Origin: Clostridiales bacterium
GTDB lineage: Bacteria > Bacillota > Clostridia > WRLR01
DNA: 24,024 bases
Assembly: GCA_031287655.1 (NCBI GenBank)
Contig: JAITSR010000080.1
Coordinates: forward strand, 1 to 24,024
Direction: 5' to 3'
The notes under the pieces are model-generated. The model was not told the DNA's origin, made no database searches, and worked only from the letters and a program-made list of their open reading frames with translations. This document shows, piece by piece, positions 16,039 through 24,024 of the stretch (within the stretch, counting starts at the first letter, position 1; every line of letters starts with the position of its first letter). Both the position numbers and the translations under genes were made by a program.

Positions 16039-16069
16039 ATGTGTTTCACGGAGCGGAAACATTGGAAAA

Positions 16070-16075
16070 TATAAT
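16070..16075 (+). promoter_or_regulatory. Candidate -10 element for rpoD
   Basis: A perfect TATAAT lies in an AT-rich stretch 120 bases before the rpoD start. I find no good -35 hexamer at 16-18 bases upstream; the best nearby is TTTCAC at 16044, with a long 20-base spacer. The promoter call is therefore tentative. If it is real, the transcript would begin around 16080 and contain the hairpins described next. Confidence 0.45.
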
Positions 16076-16090
16076 ATGGGGCTCAAAAGC

Positions 16091-16128
16091 CCGGCAGACC
16101 GCGGCAAGTCCGCCGACTGCCGGTTTTT
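16091..16128 (+). terminator. Intrinsic-terminator-like hairpin between dnaG and rpoD
   Basis: CCGGCAG (16091-16097) pairs with CTGCCGG (16117-16123), and inside it GCGG (16101-16104) pairs with CCGC (16110-16113). Five T residues (16124-16128) follow at once. This is the form of a Rho-independent terminator. It may end the dnaG transcript or act as an attenuator in the rpoD leader. A competing small stem, GGGCT-CAAA-AGCCC at 16079-16092, overlaps its 5' arm by two bases. Confidence 0.65.
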
Positions 16129-16137
16129 AGGGTGGGA

Positions 16138-16175
16138 AACCGCAAGATCATAACACATGTTATTGTCGGGCGGTT
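16138..16175 (+). promoter_or_regulatory. Nested hairpin in the rpoD leader, just before the ribosome binding site
   Basis: AACCGC (16138-16143) pairs with GCGGTT (16170-16175). Inside it ATAACA (16150-16155) and TGTTAT (16158-16163) are perfect reverse complements. The outer stem ends five bases before the GGGGGGAGG tract at 16181. The position suggests an effect on rpoD translation or RNA stability. I do not recognise a known riboswitch class. Confidence 0.45.
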
Positions 16176-16194
16176 CCTAAGGGGGGAGGAAAGG

Positions 16195-17283
<1,089 letters not shown>

Positions 17284-17307
17284 CAGGCCGGAACGAACAG
17301 GTAAAAT

Positions 17308-18501
17308 ATGCAGGATGGAATTTATTTGGATAACGCGGCGACGACGCGGACCGCGCCGGAGGTGTGCGAGGCCGTGCTGGACGCGATGCGGGAGCGCTAC
17401 GGCAACCCGTCGTCTTTGCACGGCATGGGGCTGGACGCCGAGCGCCTGTTGAACGAGGCGCGCGCGGAGGTCGCAAAGACGCTTTCGGTTCCGCCCGCGC
17501 GGCTGTTTTTTGTCGCGAGCGGCTCCGAAGCCAACAACACCGCGATCTTTGGCCTTTGCGCGCGTGCGCCGCGCGTGCGCGGGGAATCTTCGCGCGCCCG
17601 GCGAATCCTCACGACGCGGACGGAGCACCCTTCGGTTTTGAGGCCGCTCGCCGAGCTCGGGGCGCGGGGCTGGCAAATCGAGTATATTGAGGTCGACGGG
17701 CACGGCGCGCCGGACCTCGGGCAAATAGAACAAAAACTCCGCGAAAGCGGTCCCCTTGCCGAAGGAGATTCCGTCGACCTGATCGCCCTGACGCATGTCA
17801 ACAACGAGACGGGCGCGATCGCGCCCGTCGAACAGGTCGGCGCGCTGAGGGACCGCCTGTGCCCCGGGGCCGCGCTGCTCGTCGACTGCGTGCAGTCGTT
17901 CGGCAAGTTCCCGGCGGCGCCGGAGCGCTGGGGCGCGGATTTTGTTTCGATCAGCGCGCATAAGATTCACGGACCCAAGGGGGTCGGCGCGCTGTATCTT
18001 TCGGAGCGCTTCCGAATCCCGCCGCTCGTCTACGGCGGCGGGCAGGAGGGGGGCCTGCGCTCCGGGACGGAGAACGTTCCCGCGATCGCGGGCTTTGGTC
18101 TCGCCGCGCGGCTCGCGCGGGAGGGGCTTGCGGAAAACGCGCGGCGCGTCGGCGCGCTGCGGCAAAGACTCCTTTGCGGTTTGGACGCGCTGTCAATCCC
18201 CTGCGTCGGGATTTCCGGGGCGCCGCCCGCTTTTTCGCCCTATATCGCCGCCGTCGCTTTTCCCGGCATCCGTTCGGAGGTGCTGCTGCATCATTTGAGC
18301 CGCGAGGGCGTATATGTGTCCTCAGGCTCCGCCTGCTCCGCAAAGCGCAGGGAAAAGGCGGGCAGCCATGTGCTGAACGCGATGGGGCTCGACCGGCGTC
18401 TGATCGACGGCGCGATCCGGTTCAGCCTTTCGCGCGATACGACGGAGACGGAGATCGACCGCGTCGTCGCGCTGATCGGGCAAATCGTACCCGGACTGTG
18501 A
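17308..18501 (+). CDS. nifS: Cysteine desulfurase (NifS/IscS family)
   Basis: This PLP enzyme removes sulfur from cysteine and passes it as persulfide to acceptors. The N-terminal YLDNAATTRTAPEV and NPSSLHGMG motifs are typical. The PLP lysine is K219 in SISAHKIHGPKG, and the catalytic cysteine is C343 in SSGSACSAKRREKAG, on the mobile loop. The 397-residue length is normal. The start ATG 17308 has only a weak AGG-type site and lies 24 bases after rpoD, so it may be co-transcribed with rpoD. thiI follows. In Bacillus subtilis a dedicated desulfurase (NifZ) next to ThiI feeds 4-thiouridine synthesis, and the gene order here suggests the same role. Confidence 0.93.
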   Translation: MQDGIYLDNAATTRTAPEVCEAVLDAMRERYGNPSSLHGMGLDAERLLNEARAEVAKTLSVPPARLFFVASGSEANNTAIFGLCARAPRVRGESSRARRILTTRTEHPSVLRPLAELGARGWQIEYIEVDGHGAPDLGQIEQKLRESGPLAEGDSVDLIALTHVNNETGAIAPVEQVGALRDRLCPGAALLVDCVQSFGKFPAAPERWGADFVSISAHKIHGPKGVGALYLSERFRIPPLVYGGGQEGGLRSGTENVPAIAGFGLAARLAREGLAENARRVGALRQRLLCGLDALSIPCVGISGAPPAFSPYIAAVAFPGIRSEVLLHHLSREGVYVSSGSACSAKRREKAGSHVLNAMGLDRRLIDGAIRFSLSRDTTETEIDRVVALIGQIVPGL

Positions 18502-18546
18502 TTGTGAATTGTGAATTGTGCATTGCTTTAAAATTGTGAATTGCAA
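18501..18546 (+). repeat. ATTGTGA heptanucleotide repeats between nifS and thiI
   Basis: Heptamers ATTGTGA (18501-18507), ATTGTGA (18508-18514) and ATTGTGC (18515-18521) follow one another. After an 11-base break come ATTGTGA (18533-18539) and ATTGCAA. The block is AT-rich and unlike the flanking genes. It overlaps the last base of the nifS stop. Confidence 0.8.
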
Positions 18547-18550
18547 AACG

Positions 18551-18559
18551 AAGGGGGGG
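18551..18559 (+). promoter_or_regulatory. Ribosome binding site that points to an ATT start of thiI
   Basis: AAGGGGGGG ends seven bases before the ATT codon at 18567. No ATG, GTG or TTG in the thiI frame lies at a suitable distance. The first ATG (18609) is 49 bases away. Confidence 0.65.
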
Positions 18560-18566
18560 CGCTGCG

Positions 18567-19775
18567 ATTCTTTTTGACAGACTGATCCTGATCCGATACG
18601 GCGAGATCATGCTAAAAGGGCTGAACCGCCGCTCGTTTGAAGAAAAGCTCGCGGCCAACCTCCGTCGGGCGGTGTCGGCCTTTGGCCGCGTGTCCGTGAC
18701 GATCACGCAGGGCAGAATGTTCCTTGAACCGGCCGATCCGGACTTTGATTTTGAGGCCGCCGTAAAAAAAGCCGCGGACGTGTTCGGCGTCGTCTCCGCG
18801 AGCCCCGCGTGGCGGACGGCCACGGATCAGGACTCGATCGCGGCCTGCGCGGAAACCGCCGTCCGCGCCTATATCACAAAACACCCGCCCGCGATGCCGG
18901 ACGGCGGGCGCTATCCGTTCAAGGTCGAGACAAAGCGCCAAAATAAGTCCTACCCGCGCACATCTCCCGAAATCTCCCGCGAGACGGGGGAGTACCTGCT
19001 CTCCCGCTTTCCGGAGCTCACAGTCGACGTAAATCACCCGCAGGTGGTTGTTTTTATCGAGGTAAGGGAGTATGCTTATGTCTATACGGACAGATCGGAG
19101 GGTTTTGGCGGACTGCCGCTCGGCACAAACGGGAAGGCGCTGCTCCTGCTCTCGGGCGGGATCGACAGCCCCGTCGCGGGTTTTATGATGGCCAAGCGCG
19201 GCGTTGAGGTCGAGGCCGTCCATTTTTACAGCTATCCCTACACGAGCGAGCGCTCGAAAGAGAAGGTGCTAAAGCTCGCCGCGATCCTCGCGGGCTACTT
19301 TGGCAGGCTGAAAGTCCACATCGTGCCGTTCACGGACGCGCAGCTCGCGGTCCGCGACAACTGCCGCGAGGAATTTTCGACAATCGTCATGCGGCGGCTC
19401 ATGATGTTCATCGCCGACGCGATCGCCCGCCAAAGCGGTTCTCTGGCGCTCGTGACCGGGGAGTCGATGGGGCAGGTCGCAAGCCAGACGATCCTAGGGC
19501 TCTCCGCGACCGACCGCGCGACGGATTTTCCGATCTTCCGGCCATTGATCGGAATGGACAAGCACGAAATCGTCGAGTACGCGCGACGGATCGGGACTTT
19601 TGAGACCTCGATCCTGCCTTATGAGGACTGCTGTACGGTGTTTACGCCAAAGCACCCTAAGACAAAGCCCAAGCTGGCCGAGGTGGAGGCGGAGGAAGCG
19701 CGTATCCCCGATCTGGCCGGGCTTGTGCGCGCGGCCGCGGAGGGCGCGGAGTCCGTTCTCGTCCGGCCCGACTGA
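18567..19775 (+). CDS. thiI: ThiI: tRNA 4-thiouridine synthase, probably starting at ATT
   Basis: ThiI adenylates uridine 8 of tRNA and inserts sulfur from a cysteine desulfurase; in some bacteria it also serves thiamine synthesis. The N-terminal ferredoxin-like and THUMP regions are followed by the PP-loop LLLSGGIDSPVAGFMMAKRG and a late PYEDCCTVFTPKHPKTKP segment. The protein is the short form without a rhodanese domain, as in other Gram-positives. From ATG 18609 the product would lack the conserved LILIRYGEI strand, which is encoded in frame just upstream. The frame is open back to a stop at 18537-18539. Between them the only codon placed well after a ribosome binding site is ATT 18567, which gives 402 residues. 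CTG 18582 is a weaker alternative. A mutation or sequence error at the start codon is possible. Confidence 0.85.
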   Translation: MLFDRLILIRYGEIMLKGLNRRSFEEKLAANLRRAVSAFGRVSVTITQGRMFLEPADPDFDFEAAVKKAADVFGVVSASPAWRTATDQDSIAACAETAVRAYITKHPPAMPDGGRYPFKVETKRQNKSYPRTSPEISRETGEYLLSRFPELTVDVNHPQVVVFIEVREYAYVYTDRSEGFGGLPLGTNGKALLLLSGGIDSPVAGFMMAKRGVEVEAVHFYSYPYTSERSKEKVLKLAAILAGYFGRLKVHIVPFTDAQLAVRDNCREEFSTIVMRRLMMFIADAIARQSGSLALVTGESMGQVASQTILGLSATDRATDFPIFRPLIGMDKHEIVEYARRIGTFETSILPYEDCCTVFTPKHPKTKPKLAEVEAEEARIPDLAGLVRAAAEGAESVLVRPD

Positions 19776-19832
19776 CGGGGGCGCAATAACACGGTTTGAC
19801 AGGGGAGACGGTGTCTAAATGGGGGTTTTTTT

Positions 19833-20885
19833 GTGCAAATAGGGAAAATATCAAATCAGCTTTTGGACCGGTTGGTCATCGGGAAGATCAAGGTGCGCGA
19901 CAGGCGCGTGCTCGTACCCGCCGGCGTCGGCGAGGACTGCGGCGTTTTAGACTTGGGCGGGGACGTCTGCGTCGTTTCGGGCGATCCCGTCACGGGGGCG
20001 AAGGAGCACGCGGGGCGGATCGCCGTCCACGTCGCCTGCAACGACATCGCGACCTGCGGCGTGCGCCCGCTCGCGATCCTCTCGACGTTGCTGCTGCCCC
20101 CGGACGCGACCGAAGACGATCTCGAAGCCATCTTTGACGACATCGCGGACACGGCGGAGTCGTTGGACGTCAGCGTGATCGGCGGCCATACGGAGGTGAC
20201 GGACGCCGTGACGCGGGTTGTGATCTCGATCACGGCGATCGGCGCGGCAAAGCCCGGCGGCTATGTCACATCCGGCGGCGCGTTGGCCGGGGACTCCGTG
20301 ATCATGACAAAGTCGGCCGCGATCGAAGGGGCCGCGATCCTTGCGGCGGAGCGGGAGGAGACGCTCCGGAAGCATTTCGGCGAAACGTTTATAAAGGCGG
20401 CAAAGCTGCTTGCGGACGACGTGAGCGTGATACAGGAGGGCGTGATGGCGGGGACGTTCGGCGTCCACGCGATGCACGACGTCACGGAGGGCGGCGCGCT
20501 GGGCGCGCTCTGGGAACTCGCGGCGGCCTCCGGCAAGGGGATTGAGGTATTCCGGGATCAAATCCCGGTTCTGGATACGGTAAAGCAAATCTGCGCCTTT
20601 TTTGGCGTGGACCCCTATCGGCTGATTTCGAGCGGCAGTATGCTGATTGCGACCGACAAACCGCATGACGTGATCATGATGCTGGGCAGCGTCGGCATAG
20701 CCGCGTGCGAGGTCGCGCGCATCCTCGAGAATCCGGGCGACCGCTATATCACAGACGGCGGGGAACACGACGAAAACCCGCGGCTTGGCGGCAAACAGGA
20801 TGAGCGAAGCCCGTCCTGCGGGTACGCGCCGCTCCCGCCGCCCGGCCCGGACGAGCTCTATCGGGCGCTCAATAAAAAACTATAA
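19833..20885 (+). CDS. AIR synthase-related (PurM/HypE-like) protein
   Basis: This 350-residue protein has the two-domain ATP-binding fold of PurM, HypE, SelD and ThiL. The N-terminal half has GVGEDCGVLDLGG and HVACNDIATCGVRPLAILSTL. A glycine-rich IGGHTEVTDAV motif follows, and the C-terminal half has MHDVTEGGALGALWELA, a strong family signature. It resembles the HypE-like proteins found without other hydrogenase genes in Clostridia. No hyp genes are present here. The start GTG 19833 has GGGGG seven bases upstream and gives the expected MQIGKISNQLLDRLVIGKI. Near the C-terminus (about 20755-20835) a polar stretch, with HDENPRLGGKQDERSPSCG, looks like an insertion before PPPGPDELYRAL. The substrate is unknown; a phosphotransfer or dehydration step in cofactor or RNA modification is plausible. 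Confidence 0.85.
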   Translation: MQIGKISNQLLDRLVIGKIKVRDRRVLVPAGVGEDCGVLDLGGDVCVVSGDPVTGAKEHAGRIAVHVACNDIATCGVRPLAILSTLLLPPDATEDDLEAIFDDIADTAESLDVSVIGGHTEVTDAVTRVVISITAIGAAKPGGYVTSGGALAGDSVIMTKSAAIEGAAILAAEREETLRKHFGETFIKAAKLLADDVSVIQEGVMAGTFGVHAMHDVTEGGALGALWELAAASGKGIEVFRDQIPVLDTVKQICAFFGVDPYRLISSGSMLIATDKPHDVIMMLGSVGIAACEVARILENPGDRYITDGGEHDENPRLGGKQDERSPSCGYAPLPPPGPDELYRALNKKL

Positions 20886-20897
20886 CATATCAATCAT

Positions 20898-20902
20898 GGA
20901 GG
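20898..20902 (+). promoter_or_regulatory. Ribosome binding site that favours the TTG start of glyA
   Basis: GGAGG lies eight bases before TTG 20911. It overlaps the upstream in-frame ATG at 20896, which has no site of its own. Confidence 0.65.
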
Positions 20903-20910
20903 ACAAACGC

Positions 20911-22155
20911 TTGGCAGAATTTGATTATCCCGCGCTCGCGGCGGCGGACCCGGAGGTTTTTGACGCGATCCAAAAAGAGATCGGCAGGCAGCGCGGCAAA
21001 ATCGAGCTGATCGCGTCGGAGAATTTTGTGAGCAGGGCGGTTATGGAGGCGGTCGGATCGCCCCTGACGAACAAATACGCGGAGGGCTACCCGGCAGCCC
21101 GTTACTACGGCGGCTGCGAATACGTCGACGTCGTCGAGCGCCTTGCGCGGGAGCGCGCGATGCGGATTTTCGGCGCGGAGCACGCGAACGTACAGCCCCA
21201 TTCCGGCGCGCAGGCGAACACGGCGGTCTATTACGCGGTCTTGGAGCCGGGCGACAAGGTGCTCGGCATGGACCTGACGCATGGCGGACATTTGACGCAC
21301 GGCATGAAAAAGAACGTCTCCGGCAGACTTTATGACTTTATCCCGTATCAGGTCAGCCCCGAGACCGCGCTGATCGACTATGACGAACTGCGCGAAAAGG
21401 CGCTGCTGCACAGGCCCAAGCTGATTGTCGCGGGCGCGAGCGCGTATCCGCGCGCGATCGACTATGAAAAATTTTCCAAAATCGCGGCCGAGGCGGGCGC
21501 GCTTTTGATGGTTGACATGGCCCATATCGCGGGGCTCGTCGCAGTCGGCCTGCACCAAAACCCCGTGCCCTACGCGGATTTTGTCACGACGACGACGCAT
21601 AAGACGCTCCGCGGCCCGCGCGGCGGCATGATCCTCTGCAAAGCGCAATACGCGAAAAAGATCGACAGCGCGATCTTTCCGGGCACGCAGGGCGGCCCGC
21701 TGATGCATGTGATCGCGGCAAAGGCCGTGTGCCTTCAAGAGGCGGCGACGCCGGAATTTGCGGACTATCAGCGTCAGGTCGTGTCGAACGCCAAGGCGCT
21801 CTCGGACGCGTTTTCCGCGCGCGGGCTGACCCCCGTCTCCGGCGGCACCGACACGCACCTCCTGCTCCTCGACCTCACGAACGTCGGCGTGACGGGCAAG
21901 GAGGCGCAGCTCCGGCTCGACGAGGTCAATATCACGGTCAATAAAAACATGGTCCCGTTTGACAAACAAAAGAACACGGTCACAAGCGGTATCCGCGTCG
22001 GAACGCCCGCCGTGACGACGCGCGGCATGAAGGAGGCCGAAATGGAGCGGATCGCGGGCGCGGTCCACGAGACGCTGACGGACTATCCAGCGTCGGCGGC
22101 GCGCACGCTTCACACCGTAAAAGAGCTCTGCGAGACGTTCCCGTTATACGCATAG
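20911..22155 (+). CDS. glyA: Serine hydroxymethyltransferase
   Basis: GlyA is a PLP enzyme that converts serine and tetrahydrofolate to glycine and methylene-tetrahydrofolate. Signatures are ELIASENFVSRAVMEAVGSP, NKYAEGYPAARYYGGCEYVD, the HGGHLTHGMKKN loop and the PLP lysine in TTTTHKTLRGPRGGM (K231 from the chosen start). The C-terminal half has GGTDTHLLLLDL and GIRVGTPAVTTRGM. The length of 414 residues is normal. The start is either TTG 20911, with GGAGG eight bases upstream, or ATG 20896, which would add five residues but has no ribosome binding site; I prefer TTG. The frame opens further upstream (20785) inside the preceding gene, but that part is not family-like. The gene follows the AIR-synthase-like gene by 25 bases. 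Confidence 0.97.
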   Translation: MAEFDYPALAAADPEVFDAIQKEIGRQRGKIELIASENFVSRAVMEAVGSPLTNKYAEGYPAARYYGGCEYVDVVERLARERAMRIFGAEHANVQPHSGAQANTAVYYAVLEPGDKVLGMDLTHGGHLTHGMKKNVSGRLYDFIPYQVSPETALIDYDELREKALLHRPKLIVAGASAYPRAIDYEKFSKIAAEAGALLMVDMAHIAGLVAVGLHQNPVPYADFVTTTTHKTLRGPRGGMILCKAQYAKKIDSAIFPGTQGGPLMHVIAAKAVCLQEAATPEFADYQRQVVSNAKALSDAFSARGLTPVSGGTDTHLLLLDLTNVGVTGKEAQLRLDEVNITVNKNMVPFDKQKNTVTSGIRVGTPAVTTRGMKEAEMERIAGAVHETLTDYPASAARTLHTVKELCETFPLYA

Positions 22156-22190
22156 GTATCATCTTAAATGTTTGTAAAACGGAGGTTTCT

Positions 22191-23243
22191 GTGACACATA
22201 AAAAAAAGTCAAAAGACAGCTTTACCGCCGCGGCGCTGGCGCTCCTGTTTTTCCTCGGGGCCGTCGTATGCGCGCCCGCCCAAGTCGCGATTGCCGCGGG
22301 GGAAGCGGGGGAGGCGGACACGCTGAAGGCCGCGCAGACGGAGCTGACCGAGATTGTGCGCAAGGTTGAGCCGTCCGTCGTCGGAATCGTCGGCAAGCTC
22401 TCCCGCGTCAGCAAGTCGTACTATGACGCCTCCGACAACATCATTTTGGGCTCCGGCATCGTCTATCGGCAGAACGGCTATATCATCACAAATCAGCATG
22501 TCGTCGAGGAATGTGAGAAACTCTTTGTGATCCTCTCGAACAAGCGCGTGTATGAGGCGAAGGTCGTCGGTCTCGACGCCGCGTCGGACCTCGCGCTGAT
22601 CAAGATCGACAAGGGCCTTCTGACGCCCGTCACGTTTGCGGACAGCGCGCGGGTCGAGGTCGGCGCGTCCGTGATCACGATCGGCACGCCGGTTGAATTT
22701 GATCTGCAAAACAGCGTCGGACTTGGGATCATCAGCGGGATCAACCGCGGCAACACGGGCTTTTCCGAGTATCAGTTCCTGCAGACGGACGCGGTCGCGA
22801 ACCCGGGCAACAGCGGGGGACCGCTGATGGACATGGACGGCCGCGTGCTCGGGATCATTGAGGGCGGTTACACGAGTTTTCAGGGGATTACGTTCTGCAT
22901 CCCCTCGCAGACGATTCTATATGTGATCCCACAGCTTTTGCGCTTCGGGCGCGTTCTGCGCCCGGACCTCGGCGCGACGCTGGTGCAGGGCTTGATGGCG
23001 GACTACGGGCTGCCGTCCGGACAGGGGCTGTTCTTTACGGACATCTTGGAGGGCGGACCCTGCGCGGAGGCCGGGATTGACGAGGACGACGTGCTGCTCT
23101 CATTGAACGGCGTCGATCTCAACACCTACACGGCCTACTCGGAGGAACTAAAAAAATACCTCCCCGGCGACAGCGCCGAGCTCGAGGTGCTGAGGGGCGG
23201 CGTGCGTCGGACCGTGTCCGTTCTCTTTGACGAGCGGCCATGA
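22191..23243 (+). CDS. htrA: HtrA/DegP-like serine protease with PDZ domain, membrane-anchored or secreted
   Basis: This protein of 350 residues should act outside the cytoplasmic membrane in quality control of envelope proteins. A positively charged start (residues 1-10) and a hydrophobic segment (about 12-36) form a signal peptide or signal anchor. The trypsin-like catalytic triad is complete: H103 in ITNQHVV, D133 in ASDLALIKID and S208 in NPGNSGGPL. A C-terminal PDZ domain (about 265-345) contains EGGPCAEAGIDEDDVLLSLN. It is shorter than classical HtrA because only one PDZ domain is present. The start GTG 22191 has GGAGG at 22181-22185. The next gene also encodes an exported protein, 26 bases downstream. 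Confidence 0.92.
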   Translation: MTHKKKSKDSFTAAALALLFFLGAVVCAPAQVAIAAGEAGEADTLKAAQTELTEIVRKVEPSVVGIVGKLSRVSKSYYDASDNIILGSGIVYRQNGYIITNQHVVEECEKLFVILSNKRVYEAKVVGLDAASDLALIKIDKGLLTPVTFADSARVEVGASVITIGTPVEFDLQNSVGLGIISGINRGNTGFSEYQFLQTDAVANPGNSGGPLMDMDGRVLGIIEGGYTSFQGITFCIPSQTILYVIPQLLRFGRVLRPDLGATLVQGLMADYGLPSGQGLFFTDILEGGPCAEAGIDEDDVLLSLNGVDLNTYTAYSEELKKYLPGDSAELEVLRGGVRRTVSVLFDERP

Positions 23244-23269
23244 ATATAAAAGGGTGGGTAAATACGATC

Positions 23270-24024
23270 ATGAATAAAAAAGGGGCCATGAGGCGATGGT
23301 ATGCGGCGCTCGCCGTGTTTTTATTTTTGCAGTGTCTTTTCGGCGGCGTCTCCCATGCCGCGGAGCCGGTTTCGGCCTCGTCCGCCGATTTGGCGGAGGT
23401 CCTTATGCCCTCGCCGCAGGCGGGGCCGTCCCCGATCGCGCTCTCGCTGCGCCTTGAGAGCCCGGGCTTCGACTATGAGGGGCAGCGGTATGAATGTGCG
23501 GCCCCGCTGATTCTGGACGGGGAGCTGTACGTCCCCCTGCGGGCGGTCGCGGAGGCTTTCGGCGCGCAGATTACCTATGTCGCCGGTACGGACGGCGCGG
23601 GAGACACGGCGGGCGTGAATGGCGCAGGGAGCGCGAACGACGGCGGCGCGGACGACACGAAAAGCGCGTCCCCGCGCGTCGAAGGGGCCTTTTTCGGCGC
23701 TGAATTTGCGTTTGTGCCCGGCGAAAACGCGTTTAGACTCGACGGGGAGCGGCACACGCTCCCGGTTCCGGCCGCAAGGAGTCTCGGCGACGTCACATAC
23801 GCCCTCGCCTCCGCGCTCGACCTCTGTCTCGGGACCGTCACAAGCCCCTCCGCGGCCGCGCTGTCCGCATCTGAGACCGACCGGGGCGCTTTTACGATTT
23901 GCCTCGCCGACGACGGCGGCATTTTGGACCTCTCGGAGCTGCTCGGGGAAATCCGCGAGGACGCGATCGGCAACAGCTACTTCCGCTGGCGAATGGACGT
24001 CCCGAAAAAGTCGATCCTGCTCTC
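23270..24024 (+). CDS. Exported protein with copper-amine-oxidase-like N-terminal domain (cut by window end)
   Basis: The frame from ATG 23270 is open to the end of the window (251 full codons) and has no stop. It starts with a clear signal peptide: charged residues MNKKGAMRRW, a hydrophobic core near 11-25 and a likely cleavage site after VSHA. Near residues 80-105 the segment PLILDGELYVPLRAVAEAFG matches the stalk-like domain known as copper amine oxidase N-terminal domain, common in surface proteins of Bacillota, where it does not imply amine oxidase activity. A Gly/Asp/Ala-rich stretch (about 105-130) appears to interrupt the repeat. The start could also be ATG 23288. The protein follows the HtrA gene closely. 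The function cannot be told from this part. Confidence 0.8.
   Translation, partial: MNKKGAMRRWYAALAVFLFLQCLFGGVSHAAEPVSASSADLAEVLMPSPQAGPSPIALSLRLESPGFDYEGQRYECAAPLILDGELYVPLRAVAEAFGAQITYVAGTDGAGDTAGVNGAGSANDGGADDTKSASPRVEGAFFGAEFAFVPGENAFRLDGERHTLPVPAARSLGDVTYALASALDLCLGTVTSPSAAALSASETDRGAFTICLADDGGILDLSELLGEIREDAIGNSYFRWRMDVPKKSILL

Noticed and set aside
16132..16194. GTG 16132 as the rpoD start
   Set aside because: It has no ribosome binding site, lies four bases after the terminator-like T-run, and adds residues that do not belong to the sigma family, while ATG 16195 has a good GGAGG site.
19796..19819. Possible promoter before the AIR-synthase-like gene
   Set aside because: TTGACA at 19796-19801 is perfect, but no acceptable -10 hexamer lies 16-18 bases downstream, so I do not call it a promoter.
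20890..22113. Antisense frame opposite glyA
   Set aside because: It mirrors the glyA coding sequence and has the Arg/His/Ala-rich composition of a complementary frame; no family motif is visible.

Overview
The window is a G+C-rich stretch of a chromosome, most likely from a member of the Clostridia (Bacillota). The evidence is a Gram-positive type SOS box (GAAC-N4-GTTC) in front of recA, strong GGAGG-type ribosome binding sites, occasional GTG and TTG starts, a dnaG-rpoD pair, a nifS-thiI pair, and indolepyruvate ferredoxin oxidoreductase genes next to a phenylacetate-CoA ligase, a combination typical of anaerobic amino-acid fermenters. I cannot name a genus. All genes are on the + strand and closely packed. 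No gap exceeds 300 bases, and I found no tRNA, rRNA, CRISPR array, transposase or phage gene.

Layout: (1) 1-3332 is an aromatic 2-oxo-acid/aryl-CoA module: iorA (cut by the window start), iorB, a PaaK-type aryl-CoA ligase and a small double-ACT protein. (2) 3329-6322 continues without a gap into cinA (ATGA overlap) and the lipid II flippase gene murJ (start directly after the cinA stop). (3) 6349-7614 is recA with its own promoter and SOS box. (4) 7751-13949 is a sugar/polyol cluster: an aldo/keto reductase interrupted by an in-frame TAG, an L-fucose/L-arabinose-isomerase-like protein, aldose 1-epimerase, a zinc polyol dehydrogenase and a xylulokinase. (5) 13946-17283 is dnaG, overlapping the xylulokinase stop by ATGA, then a structured 221-base leader and rpoD. 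(6) 17308-20885 holds a cysteine desulfurase, thiI (which seems to start at ATT) and an AIR-synthase/HypE-like protein. (7) 20911 to the end holds glyA, a membrane-anchored HtrA-type protease and a secreted protein with a copper-amine-oxidase-like N-terminal domain, cut by the window end.

The first module should oxidise aryl pyruvates to aryl-acetyl-CoA and interconvert aryl-acetyl-CoA with the free acid; the ACT protein may sense an amino acid. The sugar cluster could bring pentoses to xylulose 5-phosphate either by isomerisation or by reduction and re-oxidation through a polyol. The reductive branch looks broken by the TAG codon. NifS and ThiI form the usual sulfur relay for 4-thiouridine and possibly thiamine.

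I do not see a convincing new defence or mobile system. The items most worth a second look are the TAG inside the reductase, the ATT start of thiI, the xylulokinase-dnaG overlap, the terminator-like and nested hairpins before rpoD, and a related hairpin motif placed exactly nine bases after the stop codons of both recA and dnaG.
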